NCBI RefSeq assembly: GCF_037201915.1 | Contig: NZ_CP147505.1 | Location: forward strand, 62,001-126,000 | From: Haloplanus sp. CK5-1 | Lineage (GTDB): Archaea; Halobacteriota; Halobacteria; Halobacteriales; Haloferacaceae | DNA length: 64,000 bases | Reading direction: 5' to 3' | Part shown: positions 1 to 6,967 of the stretch, in pieces | Layout: each line of letters starts with the position of its first letter | Position numbering within the stretch: position 1 is the stretch's first letter | Translations under genes and position numbers: made by a program | The notes under the pieces: model-generated | What the model was told of the DNA's origin: nothing | Seen by the model: the letters and a program-made list of their open reading frames with translations, nothing else | The model's database searches: none

Positions 1-1
1 G

Positions 2-1126
2 TACATAGATGCAACAAGCGCCAGGTCAATCCTTGCCTGCGGAAAACGCGGAACCGGGAAAAGCTATGCACTCGGTGACATTGTAGAGGAGATCCACACC
101 GAAGGAATCGACGTTGTTCCTCTCGTGATTGACCCGATGGGGATTTACTGGACAATGGCGGAAGAAAATGAGGAACAACGGGACCTGCTTTGGGACTGGG
201 GGCTAAACGAAGAAGGTTTTCCTGTGAATCTGCTCGTTCCCGGTGAACCTGAAGAGCGGTTCGACGAAGAAGTTCTGAGAGAGTTTGAACGCCGCGGAAT
301 CGATATTAACCCGTTGCTGCTGAACCCGTCAGATATGTCTCCTGACGGGTGGTGTGACCTCTTTGACCTGAATATCAACAAGCCCATGGGGATTGCTCTG
401 TACCGGGCAGTCCGAAAGCTGAACGACGAATATGAGGATGGAGATTTCTATCTCGATGACATCATAAAGAAGATCGAGATGGATGGTGACGCGAACGAGC
501 GAACCCAAGAAGCCCTTCTAAACCGGTTAGAAATGGCTCATGACTGGGGGATTTTCGCTGATTCCTACCAGGACATCTTCCGGACTGTTGACGAAGATCG
601 AATCAATATCCTGGATGTCAGTGTCATCGAACCTGGAAAATACGGACTCCGAAACCTCGTTGTCGAGGTACTCGGAAAGGAACTGTTCCGTCGTCGCCAG
701 GCTGCTCGTCGGCGAGAAGAACTCCAGCTCGGTGTTGATATTCCGAAGGTGTGGCTGTTCATCGACGAAGCACACAACTTCGTGCCGAGCGGGAAATCAT
801 CACTGGCAAAGGACACAATTATCCGGTGGGTGAAAGAAGGCCGCCAACCGGGCTTGTCAATCGTCGTTGCAACGCAGCAACCATCGGCAATTGACAGCAA
901 TGTCCTGTCGCAATGCGACGTGATTCTGTGTCATAAGATCACGACGAGAGAGGACATTAAATCGCTCAACAAACTCAGTCAGGACTACATGAGTGGTGCG
1001 CTGAAGACCTACGTTCAGAACATCGATAATGTCGGAGAAGCGGTCTACGTGGACGACGAAGAAGAGACAGTGAAGATGGTACAGATTCGTCCGCGGAAAA
1101 GCAAGCATGGTGGTGGTGAAGCATGA
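2..1126 (+). CDS. HerA-like (DUF87-type) P-loop ATPase, 5' end outside window
   Basis: The reading frame is already open at the window edge, so the start codon lies upstream. A Walker A motif (GKRGTGKS) is visible about 14-21 residues into the fragment. A Walker B segment (VWLFIDEAHNF) comes about 230 residues later, followed by the sensor-like stretch VATQQPSAID. This order and the RxxGLS(I/V)VVATQ pattern fit hexameric HerA/FtsK-type DNA translocases. The family pumps or processes DNA ends, often with a nuclease such as NurA or with a defence partner. The partner is not visible here because the upstream gene is cut off. The stop codon overlaps the start of the next gene (ATGA), so the two are probably translated together. 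Whether this is a repair or a defence ATPase cannot be decided from this fragment. Confidence 0.8.
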   Translation, partial: YIDATSARSILACGKRGTGKSYALGDIVEEIHTEGIDVVPLVIDPMGIYWTMAEENEEQRDLLWDWGLNEEGFPVNLLVPGEPEERFDEEVLREFERRGIDINPLLLNPSDMSPDGWCDLFDLNINKPMGIALYRAVRKLNDEYEDGDFYLDDIIKKIEMDGDANERTQEALLNRLEMAHDWGIFADSYQDIFRTVDEDRINILDVSVIEPGKYGLRNLVVEVLGKELFRRRQAARRREELQLGVDIPKVWLFIDEAHNFVPSGKSSLAKDTIIRWVKEGRQPGLSIVVATQQPSAIDSNVLSQCDVILCHKITTREDIKSLNKLSQDYMSGALKTYVQNIDNVGEAVYVDDEEETVKMVQIRPRKSKHGGGEA

Positions 1127-1599
1127 CACAGCCAGCGAAATCAATTGCTGTTGAACAGGTCGTAGATGAGGATGATGTAGGTCGCGTCAACGACTTCTTT
1201 AATCTGCGACCGATCAAGCGGGATCTACACCAGTTCACGTATCGGGATACTCTCGATCGGGCATTCTGTCGAGATGATCGACGACTCTTCTACATTGAGA
1301 AGGACGCTACTATCATGGCTGCTCTGATGGTCTGGTGTGAATCACGGGTGCTGGATGACGATGAAGCGCAAATCCGACTAGTGGCGGTTAAACCAGAACA
1401 CCGTGGGCAGGGATTTGGCCGGGCTCTCTGTGAACGGGCTGAACAGTTCGCGTTTGAGTTCGGGGAGCAGAAGATGAGTGCTGATGTTATGGCGGAGTCG
1501 CAGGCTGTCGAGTTCTGGCAGTCACTTGGATATACGATTGAAGAGGAATGGACGACCGATAATGGCCGTTCAATGTATCGGGTTTCTAAGCCTATCTGA
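1123..1599 (+). CDS. GNAT-family N-acetyltransferase
   Basis: This 158-residue protein has the acetyl-CoA-binding motif A of the GNAT fold (VKPEHRGQGFGRAL, around residues 87-100). The usual late segment follows (AVEFWQSLGYTIEEEW), where the substrate side is built. It would transfer an acetyl group to an unknown amine. Its ATG overlaps the stop of the HerA-like ATPase gene, so it is the second gene of that operon. Such coupling suggests a shared process, but GNAT substrates cannot be read from sequence. No antitoxin-like ribbon-helix-helix or HTH gene lies beside it, so I do not call it a TacT-type toxin. About 170 bp of non-coding DNA follow, containing only short open stretches. Confidence 0.85.
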   Translation: MTQPAKSIAVEQVVDEDDVGRVNDFFNLRPIKRDLHQFTYRDTLDRAFCRDDRRLFYIEKDATIMAALMVWCESRVLDDDEAQIRLVAVKPEHRGQGFGRALCERAEQFAFEFGEQKMSADVMAESQAVEFWQSLGYTIEEEWTTDNGRSMYRVSKPI

Positions 1600-1771
1600 G
1601 TTTTTCGTGCGTTCGAACACTCGATCATAGGCCATCTATTTCTCCGATATAGAGTATTTGGCACCTGCGTGGTAGGGTAACTGCTCATAGTCAATTGAAT
1701 GACTTCTATAAGGCGACTACTTCGAGACGATCATAGAGAGATACGACGAGTTGGCTGAATCGGCTTCCTAA

Positions 1772-2047
1772 TCAGGAACGGCTTCGGTCAACTGTCTTGA
1801 CACCGACGAGTCGTCCGGACCAGTAGACCGCCTCAACGACCACCTCGTCCGCATCGTCAGTAGGTAATCCAATGGTCGTACTTCCACAGTCCGAACACCA
1901 CACGCGGCGAATGAGCCAGCCGTCGGCGTCGTAGTAGGTCGCGTAGACGACCGCCTTGTCACCCGTCCGAACCCGTCGGTTGCATCGGTCACAGATGTGG
2001 CCTGTCTCTACGCCGTTCAGAGCCGCCGCCGGAGACGGTCGGGTCAT
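1772..2047 (-). CDS. Small zinc-ribbon protein (91 aa)
   Basis: The protein has two CxxC knuckles (CDRC near residue 19 and CSDC near residue 53), which should bind one zinc ion. Between and after them is a short beta-rich body with no family I can name. It is the last gene of a three-gene minus-strand operon. Its ATG overlaps the stop of the 45-residue gene before it. Small zinc proteins of this kind are common on haloarchaeal plasmids and proviruses, where their roles are mostly unknown. The function stays hypothetical. Confidence 0.65.
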   Translation of the reverse strand: MTRPSPAAALNGVETGHICDRCNRRVRTGDKAVVYATYYDADGWLIRRVWCSDCGSTTIGLPTDDADEVVVEAVYWSGRLVGVKTVDRSRS

Positions 2048-2181
2048 TGACCCACCTCAAGCGACGAATAGGCGACGTTACACTCGTCACACGCCCATCC
2101 GCGTTGGCCGGTTACACAGTCCAACAACGCTCCGTATTCGAGACGCGAGCCGCAACGGAGACACGTCGGCGTATCCGTCAT
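2044..2181 (-). CDS. Very small zinc-ribbon protein (45 aa)
   Basis: This short gene begins at an ATG that overlaps the stop of the SWIM-finger gene and ends with a TGA overlapping the ATG of the next gene. The product has CLRC near residue 7 and CDEC near residue 31, a minimal one-zinc ribbon. The two tight overlaps and the paired CxxC motifs are the evidence that it is real. It is easily missed because of its length. No specific function can be assigned. Confidence 0.6.
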   Translation of the reverse strand: MTDTPTCLRCGSRLEYGALLDCVTGQRGWACDECNVAYSSLEVGQ

Positions 2182-2690
2182 TCGTCTTCACCCGTTGCGT
2201 GCGGGTTCGGTTCCTCGAAGCCGTCCCTGTAGCACGGCCAACAGCACAGCCCGAGGCCGTCGTTCCAATTGCCACAGTCGCAATCCTCGGGACGGTCGTC
2301 GTCGCGGTCGTCAGCACCGAACTCTTCGAGAGTCACGCCACCGTCGGTCGCGGCCACCTTCGGTGTCTCTTCGACGTGTTCCCCAAGTTGGGCGTCTACC
2401 TCGTCGGCGTCGACCCACGCGGGAGCAACGCGCTCGCCAGTAGCGAAGGCGACACGCCGGATGTGCTTACAGCGAGTCCCCCGGTATCGGTGGTCGGCAC
2501 AGGTACATCGACTCTTACGGGAATCGACGGCGTACTCTCCGTTCTGGTTCTGACCGACGACGGTGTAAATGTCTCCGCCCTTGGGGAGAACGGCCATATA
2601 CTCCGTTAGGGCGCGTACATCGCGCTGTTCGAGGTCGATACAACCAGCCGTTGCGGAAGATTCACCTTCCGCTGTCTCGAATTGACTCAT
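2178..2690 (-). CDS. SWIM zinc-finger protein
   Basis: This 170-residue protein carries a SWIM signature CxC...CxH (C62, C64, C74, H76), a zinc-binding fold used for DNA or protein contacts. A cysteine-rich tail follows (C-D-C-G-N-W, then GLCCWPC), probably a second metal site. I chose the ATG at 2690. An upstream ATG at 2756 would add a basic N-terminus unlike the acidic remainder and would run through the inverted repeat at 2708-2779. It is the first gene of an operon with two smaller zinc proteins. SWIM proteins of this size are frequent in haloarchaeal plasmids and proviruses, so the neighbourhood looks acquired. Confidence 0.8.
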   Translation of the reverse strand: MSQFETAEGESSATAGCIDLEQRDVRALTEYMAVLPKGGDIYTVVGQNQNGEYAVDSRKSRCTCADHRYRGTRCKHIRRVAFATGERVAPAWVDADEVDAQLGEHVEETPKVAATDGGVTLEEFGADDRDDDRPEDCDCGNWNDGLGLCCWPCYRDGFEEPNPHATGEDE

Positions 2691-2707
2691 GCCTTCTTGG
2701 CTCCGTT

Positions 2708-2779
2708 GAGAAGGCCTCGTCCGGTGTTGTCGCACCGGGCGTTTTCTGTGAATCACGCCCTAAGAGACGAGTCCTTCTC
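2708..2779. repeat. Nested inverted repeat, three-way-junction shape
   Basis: An outer inverted repeat pairs 2708-2721 with 2766-2779 (GAGAAGGCCTCGTC against the complement of GACGAGTCCTTCTC, 13 of 14 pairs). It encloses two smaller ones: CCGGTG/CACCGG (2721-2726 with 2733-2738) and GGGCG/CGCCC (2737-2741 with 2756-2760). The whole could fold as a stem with two hairpin arms. It lies just upstream of the SWIM operon and about 80 bp from the divergent winged-helix gene. It could be a leader RNA structure, an operator, or a small non-autonomous element. Confidence 0.7.
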
Positions 2780-2861
2780 TATCTATACCTTGGACGGCAC
2801 GGATATTAAGTCTGTCGCCTTAGACGGAATAGTTAACTGATTACGTATAGTAGAAGGCTGT

Positions 2862-3086
2862 ATGAGCGAAGATACGAAACCGGGGCCGACACCACGAATA
2901 AGCGACGACGAGATACTGGCCGTCTTTCGGGATACAGACGACCCCGTACTGTCTACAGCCGAAGTGACTGAACAGATACCGCTCAAACGACGAGCAACCT
3001 ACAATCGGCTCCGGTCGCTGGCCGACGAGGGTCGATTAGAAAGCAAGCAAATTGGGGGTCGTAACACGGTATGGTGGATAGCCTAA
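2862..3086 (+). CDS. Small winged-helix DNA-binding regulator (74 aa)
   Basis: The protein is little more than one winged HTH: an acidic N-terminus, a helix pair (PVLSTAEVTEQIPLKRRATYNRLRSL as two helices around residues 28-53), then a wing ending GGRNTVWW. This layout is typical of short haloarchaeal MarR/ArsR-like regulators. It is transcribed divergently from the SWIM zinc-finger operon, with the nested inverted repeat between them. It may regulate that operon or itself, but this is inference. Confidence 0.75.
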   Translation: MSEDTKPGPTPRISDDEILAVFRDTDDPVLSTAEVTEQIPLKRRATYNRLRSLADEGRLESKQIGGRNTVWWIA

Positions 3087-3141
3087 TCAGAGAAACTGGG
3101 GCCACGGTCGTTTTTTGAAGAGTAGTAAGATTAGTACGACC

Positions 3142-3271
3142 TGACGCCGACCAGAGCCGCGAGACGCCTGTCAGCGAGATCTATGCTAACATTCTATAGA
3201 ATTATCACGCCACAGGAAGCCGCTGAACGGCTTTGAGAGTGAATTAGACACGACAACCAAGACCACTCGCT
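3142..3271 (+). repeat. Diverged repeat copy R1 (partner at 45049-45180)
   Basis: About 130 bp match 45049-45180 in the same orientation, with roughly three quarters to four fifths of bases identical by eye. Shared landmarks include CGAGACGCC, TCTATGCTAACATT, TTATCACG and GCCGCTGAACGGCTTTGAGAG. One forward frame stays open and ends at the same TGA in both copies (3234-3236 here). Its peptides share RRL, ARSMLTFY and AAERL, so this may be the end of a lost gene. The hairpin AAGCCG-ctgaa-CGGCTT is conserved. The rest of 3087-3406 holds no gene that I recognise. Confidence 0.65.
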
Positions 3272-3406
3272 CGGGTGGCGGCTCCGCTCACGCCGCCAGC
3301 AGGCGGGTATATGACTTTACTGATGATCATTCGAAACCCGAAACAGAGAGTAGACGACCCAAATCTTTCGTTCATTGCGGAATAGGAAACGAAGAACCGA
3401 CCGGCG

Positions 3407-3547
3407 TTACCCTTCTTCGTCGGGTTCGAGTTCCTCGATTTCCTCACGGTGTTCGTTGGCCTCCTTGCCTTCCGTCTCGGCCAGCCTGTACTTGTCGTAG
3501 ATGGGGGTAGAGAACAAATCTCCGTACAGACCAGATTCCACATAGAA
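3407..3547 (-). pseudogene. C-terminal remnant of a degraded gene
   Basis: A 46-codon open stretch without a start reads into the stop at 3407-3409. Its last part ([20 protein letters not shown]) closely resembles the C-terminal coiled coil of the 329-residue protein encoded at 45944-46933. At DNA level about 54 bp align with around three quarters identity by eye. The upstream residues ([12 protein letters not shown]) do not match that protein, so this may be a related but different family, or a fusion scar. It sits between repeat R1 and uvrB, overlapping the uvrB upstream region on the other strand. Confidence 0.45.
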
Positions 3548-3613
3548 TCACTGTTCACCCCCTCACTTTCCAAGCGAACTGATAAAGTGAATCAGCCACT
3601 TAGAGAAGGTATT

Positions 3614-5665
3614 GTGAGCGATTCGAGTGGCCCCCTCTCTCCGGATAGACCGAATGCGGATCGCGCCTTTCGAGTTGACGCCCCCTTCGACCCGGCGGGC
3701 GACCAGCCCGAGGCCATCGAGGAACTGGTGAATGGGTATAATTCTGGTATGGAGAAACAGACCCTACTTGGCGTCACCGGGTCGGGCAAGACGAACACGG
3801 TGTCGTGGGTGGTCGAAGAACTCCAACAACCGACCTTAGTGATTGCGCATAATAAGACGCTGGCCGCGCAACTCTACGAAGAGTTCGGGAATCTTTTCCC
3901 GGATAATGCAGTAGAATATTTAGTATCCTACTACGACTACTACCAGCCCGAGGCCTACGTCGAACAGACGGACACGTTCATCGACAAGGACGCCTCGATC
4001 AACGACGAGATCGACCGCCTGCGCCACTCGGCCACCCGGTCGCTGTTGACCCGGGACGACGTGATCGTCGTCGCCTCGGTGTCGGCCATCTACGGGCTGG
4101 GCGACCCCGCGAACTACGTCGACATGTCGCTGCGCCTCGAAGCGGGGCAAGCGATCGACCGCGACGAACTGCTCGCCCGCCTAGTCGACCTCAACTACGA
4201 CCGCAACGACGTCGACTTCACGCAGGGGACGTTCCGGGTGCGGGGCGACACCGTCGAGGTGTTCCCCATGTACGGCCGCTACGCCGTCCGGGTCGAGTTC
4301 TGGGGCGACGAGATCGACCGCCTGACGAAACTCGACCCGCTCGAGGGCGAGGTCGTGAGCCGGGAGCCCGCGGTCCTGATCCACCCGGCGGAACACTATT
4401 CGATCCCGGAGGAGCGCCTCGACCGCGCGATCGGGGAGATCGAGGACCTGATGGAGGATCGGGTCTCGTACTTCGAGCGACAGGGCGACCTCGTCGCGGC
4501 CCAGCGGATCGAGGAACGAACCACGTTCGACTTGGAGATGCTGCGCGAGACGGGCTACTGCTCGGGCATCGAGAACTACTCCGTCCACCTCTCGGACCGC
4601 GACTCGGGCGAAGCGCCCTACACCCTGCTCGACTACTTCCCCGACGACTTCCTCACGGTGATCGACGAATCCCACCAGACCCTCCCGCAGATCAAGGGCC
4701 AGTACGAGGGCGACAAGTCGCGCAAGGACTCGCTGGTCGAGAACGGCTTTCGCCTCTCCACGGCCTACGACAACCGCCCGCTCACGTTCGAGGAGTTCGA
4801 GGCGAAGACGAGTCGGACGCTGTACGTCTCCGCGACGCCCGGCGACTACGAACGGGGCCACTCCGAGCAGGTGGTCGAACAGATCGTCCGCCCGACCTAC
4901 CTCGTCGACCCCGCGATCGAGGTGGCCGACGCGACGGGGCAGGTCGAGGACCTCATGGACCGCATCGACGGCCGCATCCAGCGGGACGAGCGCGTCCTCG
5001 TCACCACCCTCACCAAGCGTATGGCCGAGGACCTCACCGAGTACCTCTCGGAGGCGGGGGTGGCGGTGGAGTACATGCACGACGAGACGGACACGCTGGA
5101 ACGGCACGAACTCATCAGGGGGCTCCGCCTCGGCGAGTTCGACGTCCTCGTCGGGATCAACCTCCTCCGCGAGGGGCTGGACATCCCCGAGGTGTCGCTG
5201 GTCGCCATCCTCGACGCCGACCAGGAGGGCTTTCTCCGCTCGGAGACAACGCTCGTCCAGACGATGGGGCGGGCGGCCAGAAACGTCAACGGCGAGGTGG
5301 TGCTATACGCCGACGAGACGACCGACGCCATGCGGTCGGCCATCGAGGAGACGCGTCGCCGCCGCCGGATTCAACGGGAGTTCAACGAGGAACACGGCCA
5401 CGAACCGACGACCATCGAGAAGGACGTTGGCGAGACCAACCTGCCGGGGAGCGAGACTGACACCGAAAGCGTCACCGGGGACACACCGGAGAGTGACGAC
5501 GAAGCCCGCGCCCGGATCGAGGCACTCGAAGAGCGCATGGAGGCCGCCGCCGACAACCTGGAGTTCGAACTCGCGGCCGACATCCGCGATCGGATCCGCG
5601 AACTCCGCCAGGAGTTCGACTTCGACGACGACGGGATCGCCCCCGAAGTCGACTCCGACTTCTAG
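3614..5665 (+). CDS. uvrB: Excinuclease ABC subunit B
   Basis: UvrB is the damage-verifying helicase of nucleotide excision repair and works with UvrA and UvrC. The protein has Walker A (GVTGSGKT), the beta-hairpin region that clamps DNA ([11 protein letters not shown]), the DESH box (VIDESHQ), motif VI (QTMGRAARN) and a C-terminal UVR domain that contacts UvrC (ending DFDDDGI). I chose the GTG at 3614, which gives 683 residues, the usual family length; earlier in-frame starts add residues that read from the degraded region upstream. Codon use changes inside the gene: up to about 3950 it contains many A/T-ending codons, after that almost none. Confidence 0.95.
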   Translation: MSDSSGPLSPDRPNADRAFRVDAPFDPAGDQPEAIEELVNGYNSGMEKQTLLGVTGSGKTNTVSWVVEELQQPTLVIAHNKTLAAQLYEEFGNLFPDNAVEYLVSYYDYYQPEAYVEQTDTFIDKDASINDEIDRLRHSATRSLLTRDDVIVVASVSAIYGLGDPANYVDMSLRLEAGQAIDRDELLARLVDLNYDRNDVDFTQGTFRVRGDTVEVFPMYGRYAVRVEFWGDEIDRLTKLDPLEGEVVSREPAVLIHPAEHYSIPEERLDRAIGEIEDLMEDRVSYFERQGDLVAAQRIEERTTFDLEMLRETGYCSGIENYSVHLSDRDSGEAPYTLLDYFPDDFLTVIDESHQTLPQIKGQYEGDKSRKDSLVENGFRLSTAYDNRPLTFEEFEAKTSRTLYVSATPGDYERGHSEQVVEQIVRPTYLVDPAIEVADATGQVEDLMDRIDGRIQRDERVLVTTLTKRMAEDLTEYLSEAGVAVEYMHDETDTLERHELIRGLRLGEFDVLVGINLLREGLDIPEVSLVAILDADQEGFLRSETTLVQTMGRAARNVNGEVVLYADETTDAMRSAIEETRRRRRIQREFNEEHGHEPTTIEKDVGETNLPGSETDTESVTGDTPESDDEARARIEALEERMEAAADNLEFELAADIRDRIRELRQEFDFDDDGIAPEVDSDF

Positions 5666-5711
5666 CCGACGGCCCGGAACCGTTTTGTCGACGGGGCCAC
5701 ACCTCGACGCC

Positions 5712-6056
5712 ATGCTCGGGCGGGTGCTGGCGTGGCTCGGATCGGACGACCACGCCGAGGACGAGGTCGACGTCGACTGGGTCGATCCCGGAACGGAGTA
5801 CGGGGGCGACGGTCCCGTGCGGCGGTACGTCTGTGCCGAGTGTGGGGCGACGACGGAGGGCGTCGGCCCCGACGAACAGGTGGCGTGTCCCGACTGCGAG
5901 ACGGTGTTCAAGGGAGTACTCGTCCCCGACCACGCCGTCTGTCCACGGTGTGAGTCGCGCATCGACGACGCCGCCTTCTATCCGGAGACCCGCCGGGACA
6001 CCGAGTTCGCGGCGTGCGGGGCGTGTGACTATCGGTGGGAGAGCGACCCGCGCTAG
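5712..6056 (+). CDS. Multi-zinc-ribbon protein (114 aa)
   Basis: After an acidic N-terminus the protein has four CxxC knuckles: CAEC, CPDC, CPRC and CGAC. This is enough for two zinc ribbons, and the last is followed by YRWES as in many rubredoxin-like ribbons. The start at 5712 was chosen because upstream sequence in this frame reads through uvrB out of phase. It follows uvrB by 46 bp and may be co-transcribed. Its stop overlaps the stop of the convergent gene. The family is a conserved haloarchaeal hypothetical as far as I can judge. Confidence 0.75.
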   Translation: MLGRVLAWLGSDDHAEDEVDVDWVDPGTEYGGDGPVRRYVCAECGATTEGVGPDEQVACPDCETVFKGVLVPDHAVCPRCESRIDDAAFYPETRRDTEFAACGACDYRWESDPR

Positions 6057-6406
6057 TCCTCGCCCTCGATCAGCGTGGTCCCGTCGTCGTCGGCGTGGTG
6101 GAGCGCCACGTCGTGGCGGGTGTGGCGGGCGTGCGTCCGCGCCCAGCGCCGGGCCGCGTCCGCGGACAGGCGTTCGACGCCGTCCGGGCAGTTGTGACAG
6201 ACCGCCCGCCAGGTCGACACGCCGTCGGGGTAGTGGCCCGTGTGACGCTCGTGGTCGAGTGCGAACTGCTCGACTGCGCGGTTGCCCGCGTGCAGGTCGT
6301 CGAGTTCGTACGAGAGGTCCCACTCCCGGCCACACCGCTCGCAGCTCACGGTCGGCGCGTCGCCGGGTGGGTCGTCGCCGGTCGCGCCGTCGTCGGCGTT
6401 TGACAC
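6053..6406 (-). CDS. Cys/His-rich hypothetical protein
   Basis: The protein contains CERC, later CHNC, and a His-rich segment (HERHTGHYPDG, then ARTHARHTRHDVALHH), which suggests one or more zinc sites. I prefer the GTG at 6406 because the earlier ATG at 6481 would add about 25 basic residues unlike the acidic body. It converges on the zinc-ribbon gene after uvrB, with overlapping stop codons. No function can be named. Confidence 0.6.
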   Translation of the reverse strand: MSNADDGATGDDPPGDAPTVSCERCGREWDLSYELDDLHAGNRAVEQFALDHERHTGHYPDGVSTWRAVCHNCPDGVERLSADAARRWARTHARHTRHDVALHHADDDGTTLIEGED

Positions 6407-6567
6407 GGTCCCACTTAGGGCCCGGACGCCCTTGAACGTGGTCCGGTCGCTCCCCCCCGTTCGGCGACAGTTCCGTCCCACTCGTTCATCAGTTCACGAC
6501 TCCCGACTGCGGTTACACCGCCACTAGTGAAAACGTTCGAGAGTGGGGGCCGACGGGTGACTGCCTT

Positions 6568-6840
6568 CTACCCACGCCACACGTCGTCCCCGCCACAGTT
6601 CCGGCACTCGAGGATTATCGAGACGGTGTCCTGCCCGACCGTGTAATCGTCGAACAGGATGTCGGCGTTGCTCCCGCAGTTACTACAGAGTATCCAGATG
6701 TCGTTCCCCCCCTCGCCCGAGAATTTCAGCTGGTCGTTCAGATTACACGATTTGCATTCGAACAAGAACCCCTCGGGGCCGGCTCCAAGCGAGACATCGT
6801 TACTGTTGCACCGGCTACATTCGCAGTATATCGTCGTCAT
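6568..6840 (-). CDS. Zinc-ribbon protein with four Cys pairs (90 aa)
   Basis: Cysteines occur as CECSRC, CKSC, CSNC and CRNC, the pattern of two consecutive zinc ribbons. The gene is visibly more AT-rich and less acidic than its neighbours, hinting at a different origin. An AT-rich stretch just upstream (AAATATCAAA on the coding strand) could be the TATA region of its promoter. It stands alone between two unrelated genes. I do not recognise a specific family. Confidence 0.65.
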   Translation of the reverse strand: MTTIYCECSRCNSNDVSLGAGPEGFLFECKSCNLNDQLKFSGEGGNDIWILCSNCGSNADILFDDYTVGQDTVSIILECRNCGGDDVWRG

Positions 6841-6967
6841 CGCTCTGCCGTTACCGTAATCGTTTGATATTTTTTCCGGTCGTCCAACCCGTCACACACG
6901 GTCCGCTCGAACGTCTCCGTTCGGGGAGAAGCCGACTCCGTGGTCGGTTTGGCGCCGAACGGGGCGT

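Noticed and set aside
1123-1599. GNAT protein as the toxin of a toxin-antitoxin pair
   Set aside because: TacT-like toxins have a small DNA-binding antitoxin gene just upstream; here the overlapping gene is a large ATPase.
3142-3271. R1/R2 as the right end of an IS200/IS605 (TnpB) element
   Set aside because: The hairpin near a stop codon suggested it, but no TnpB or TnpA coding sequence is present next to either copy.
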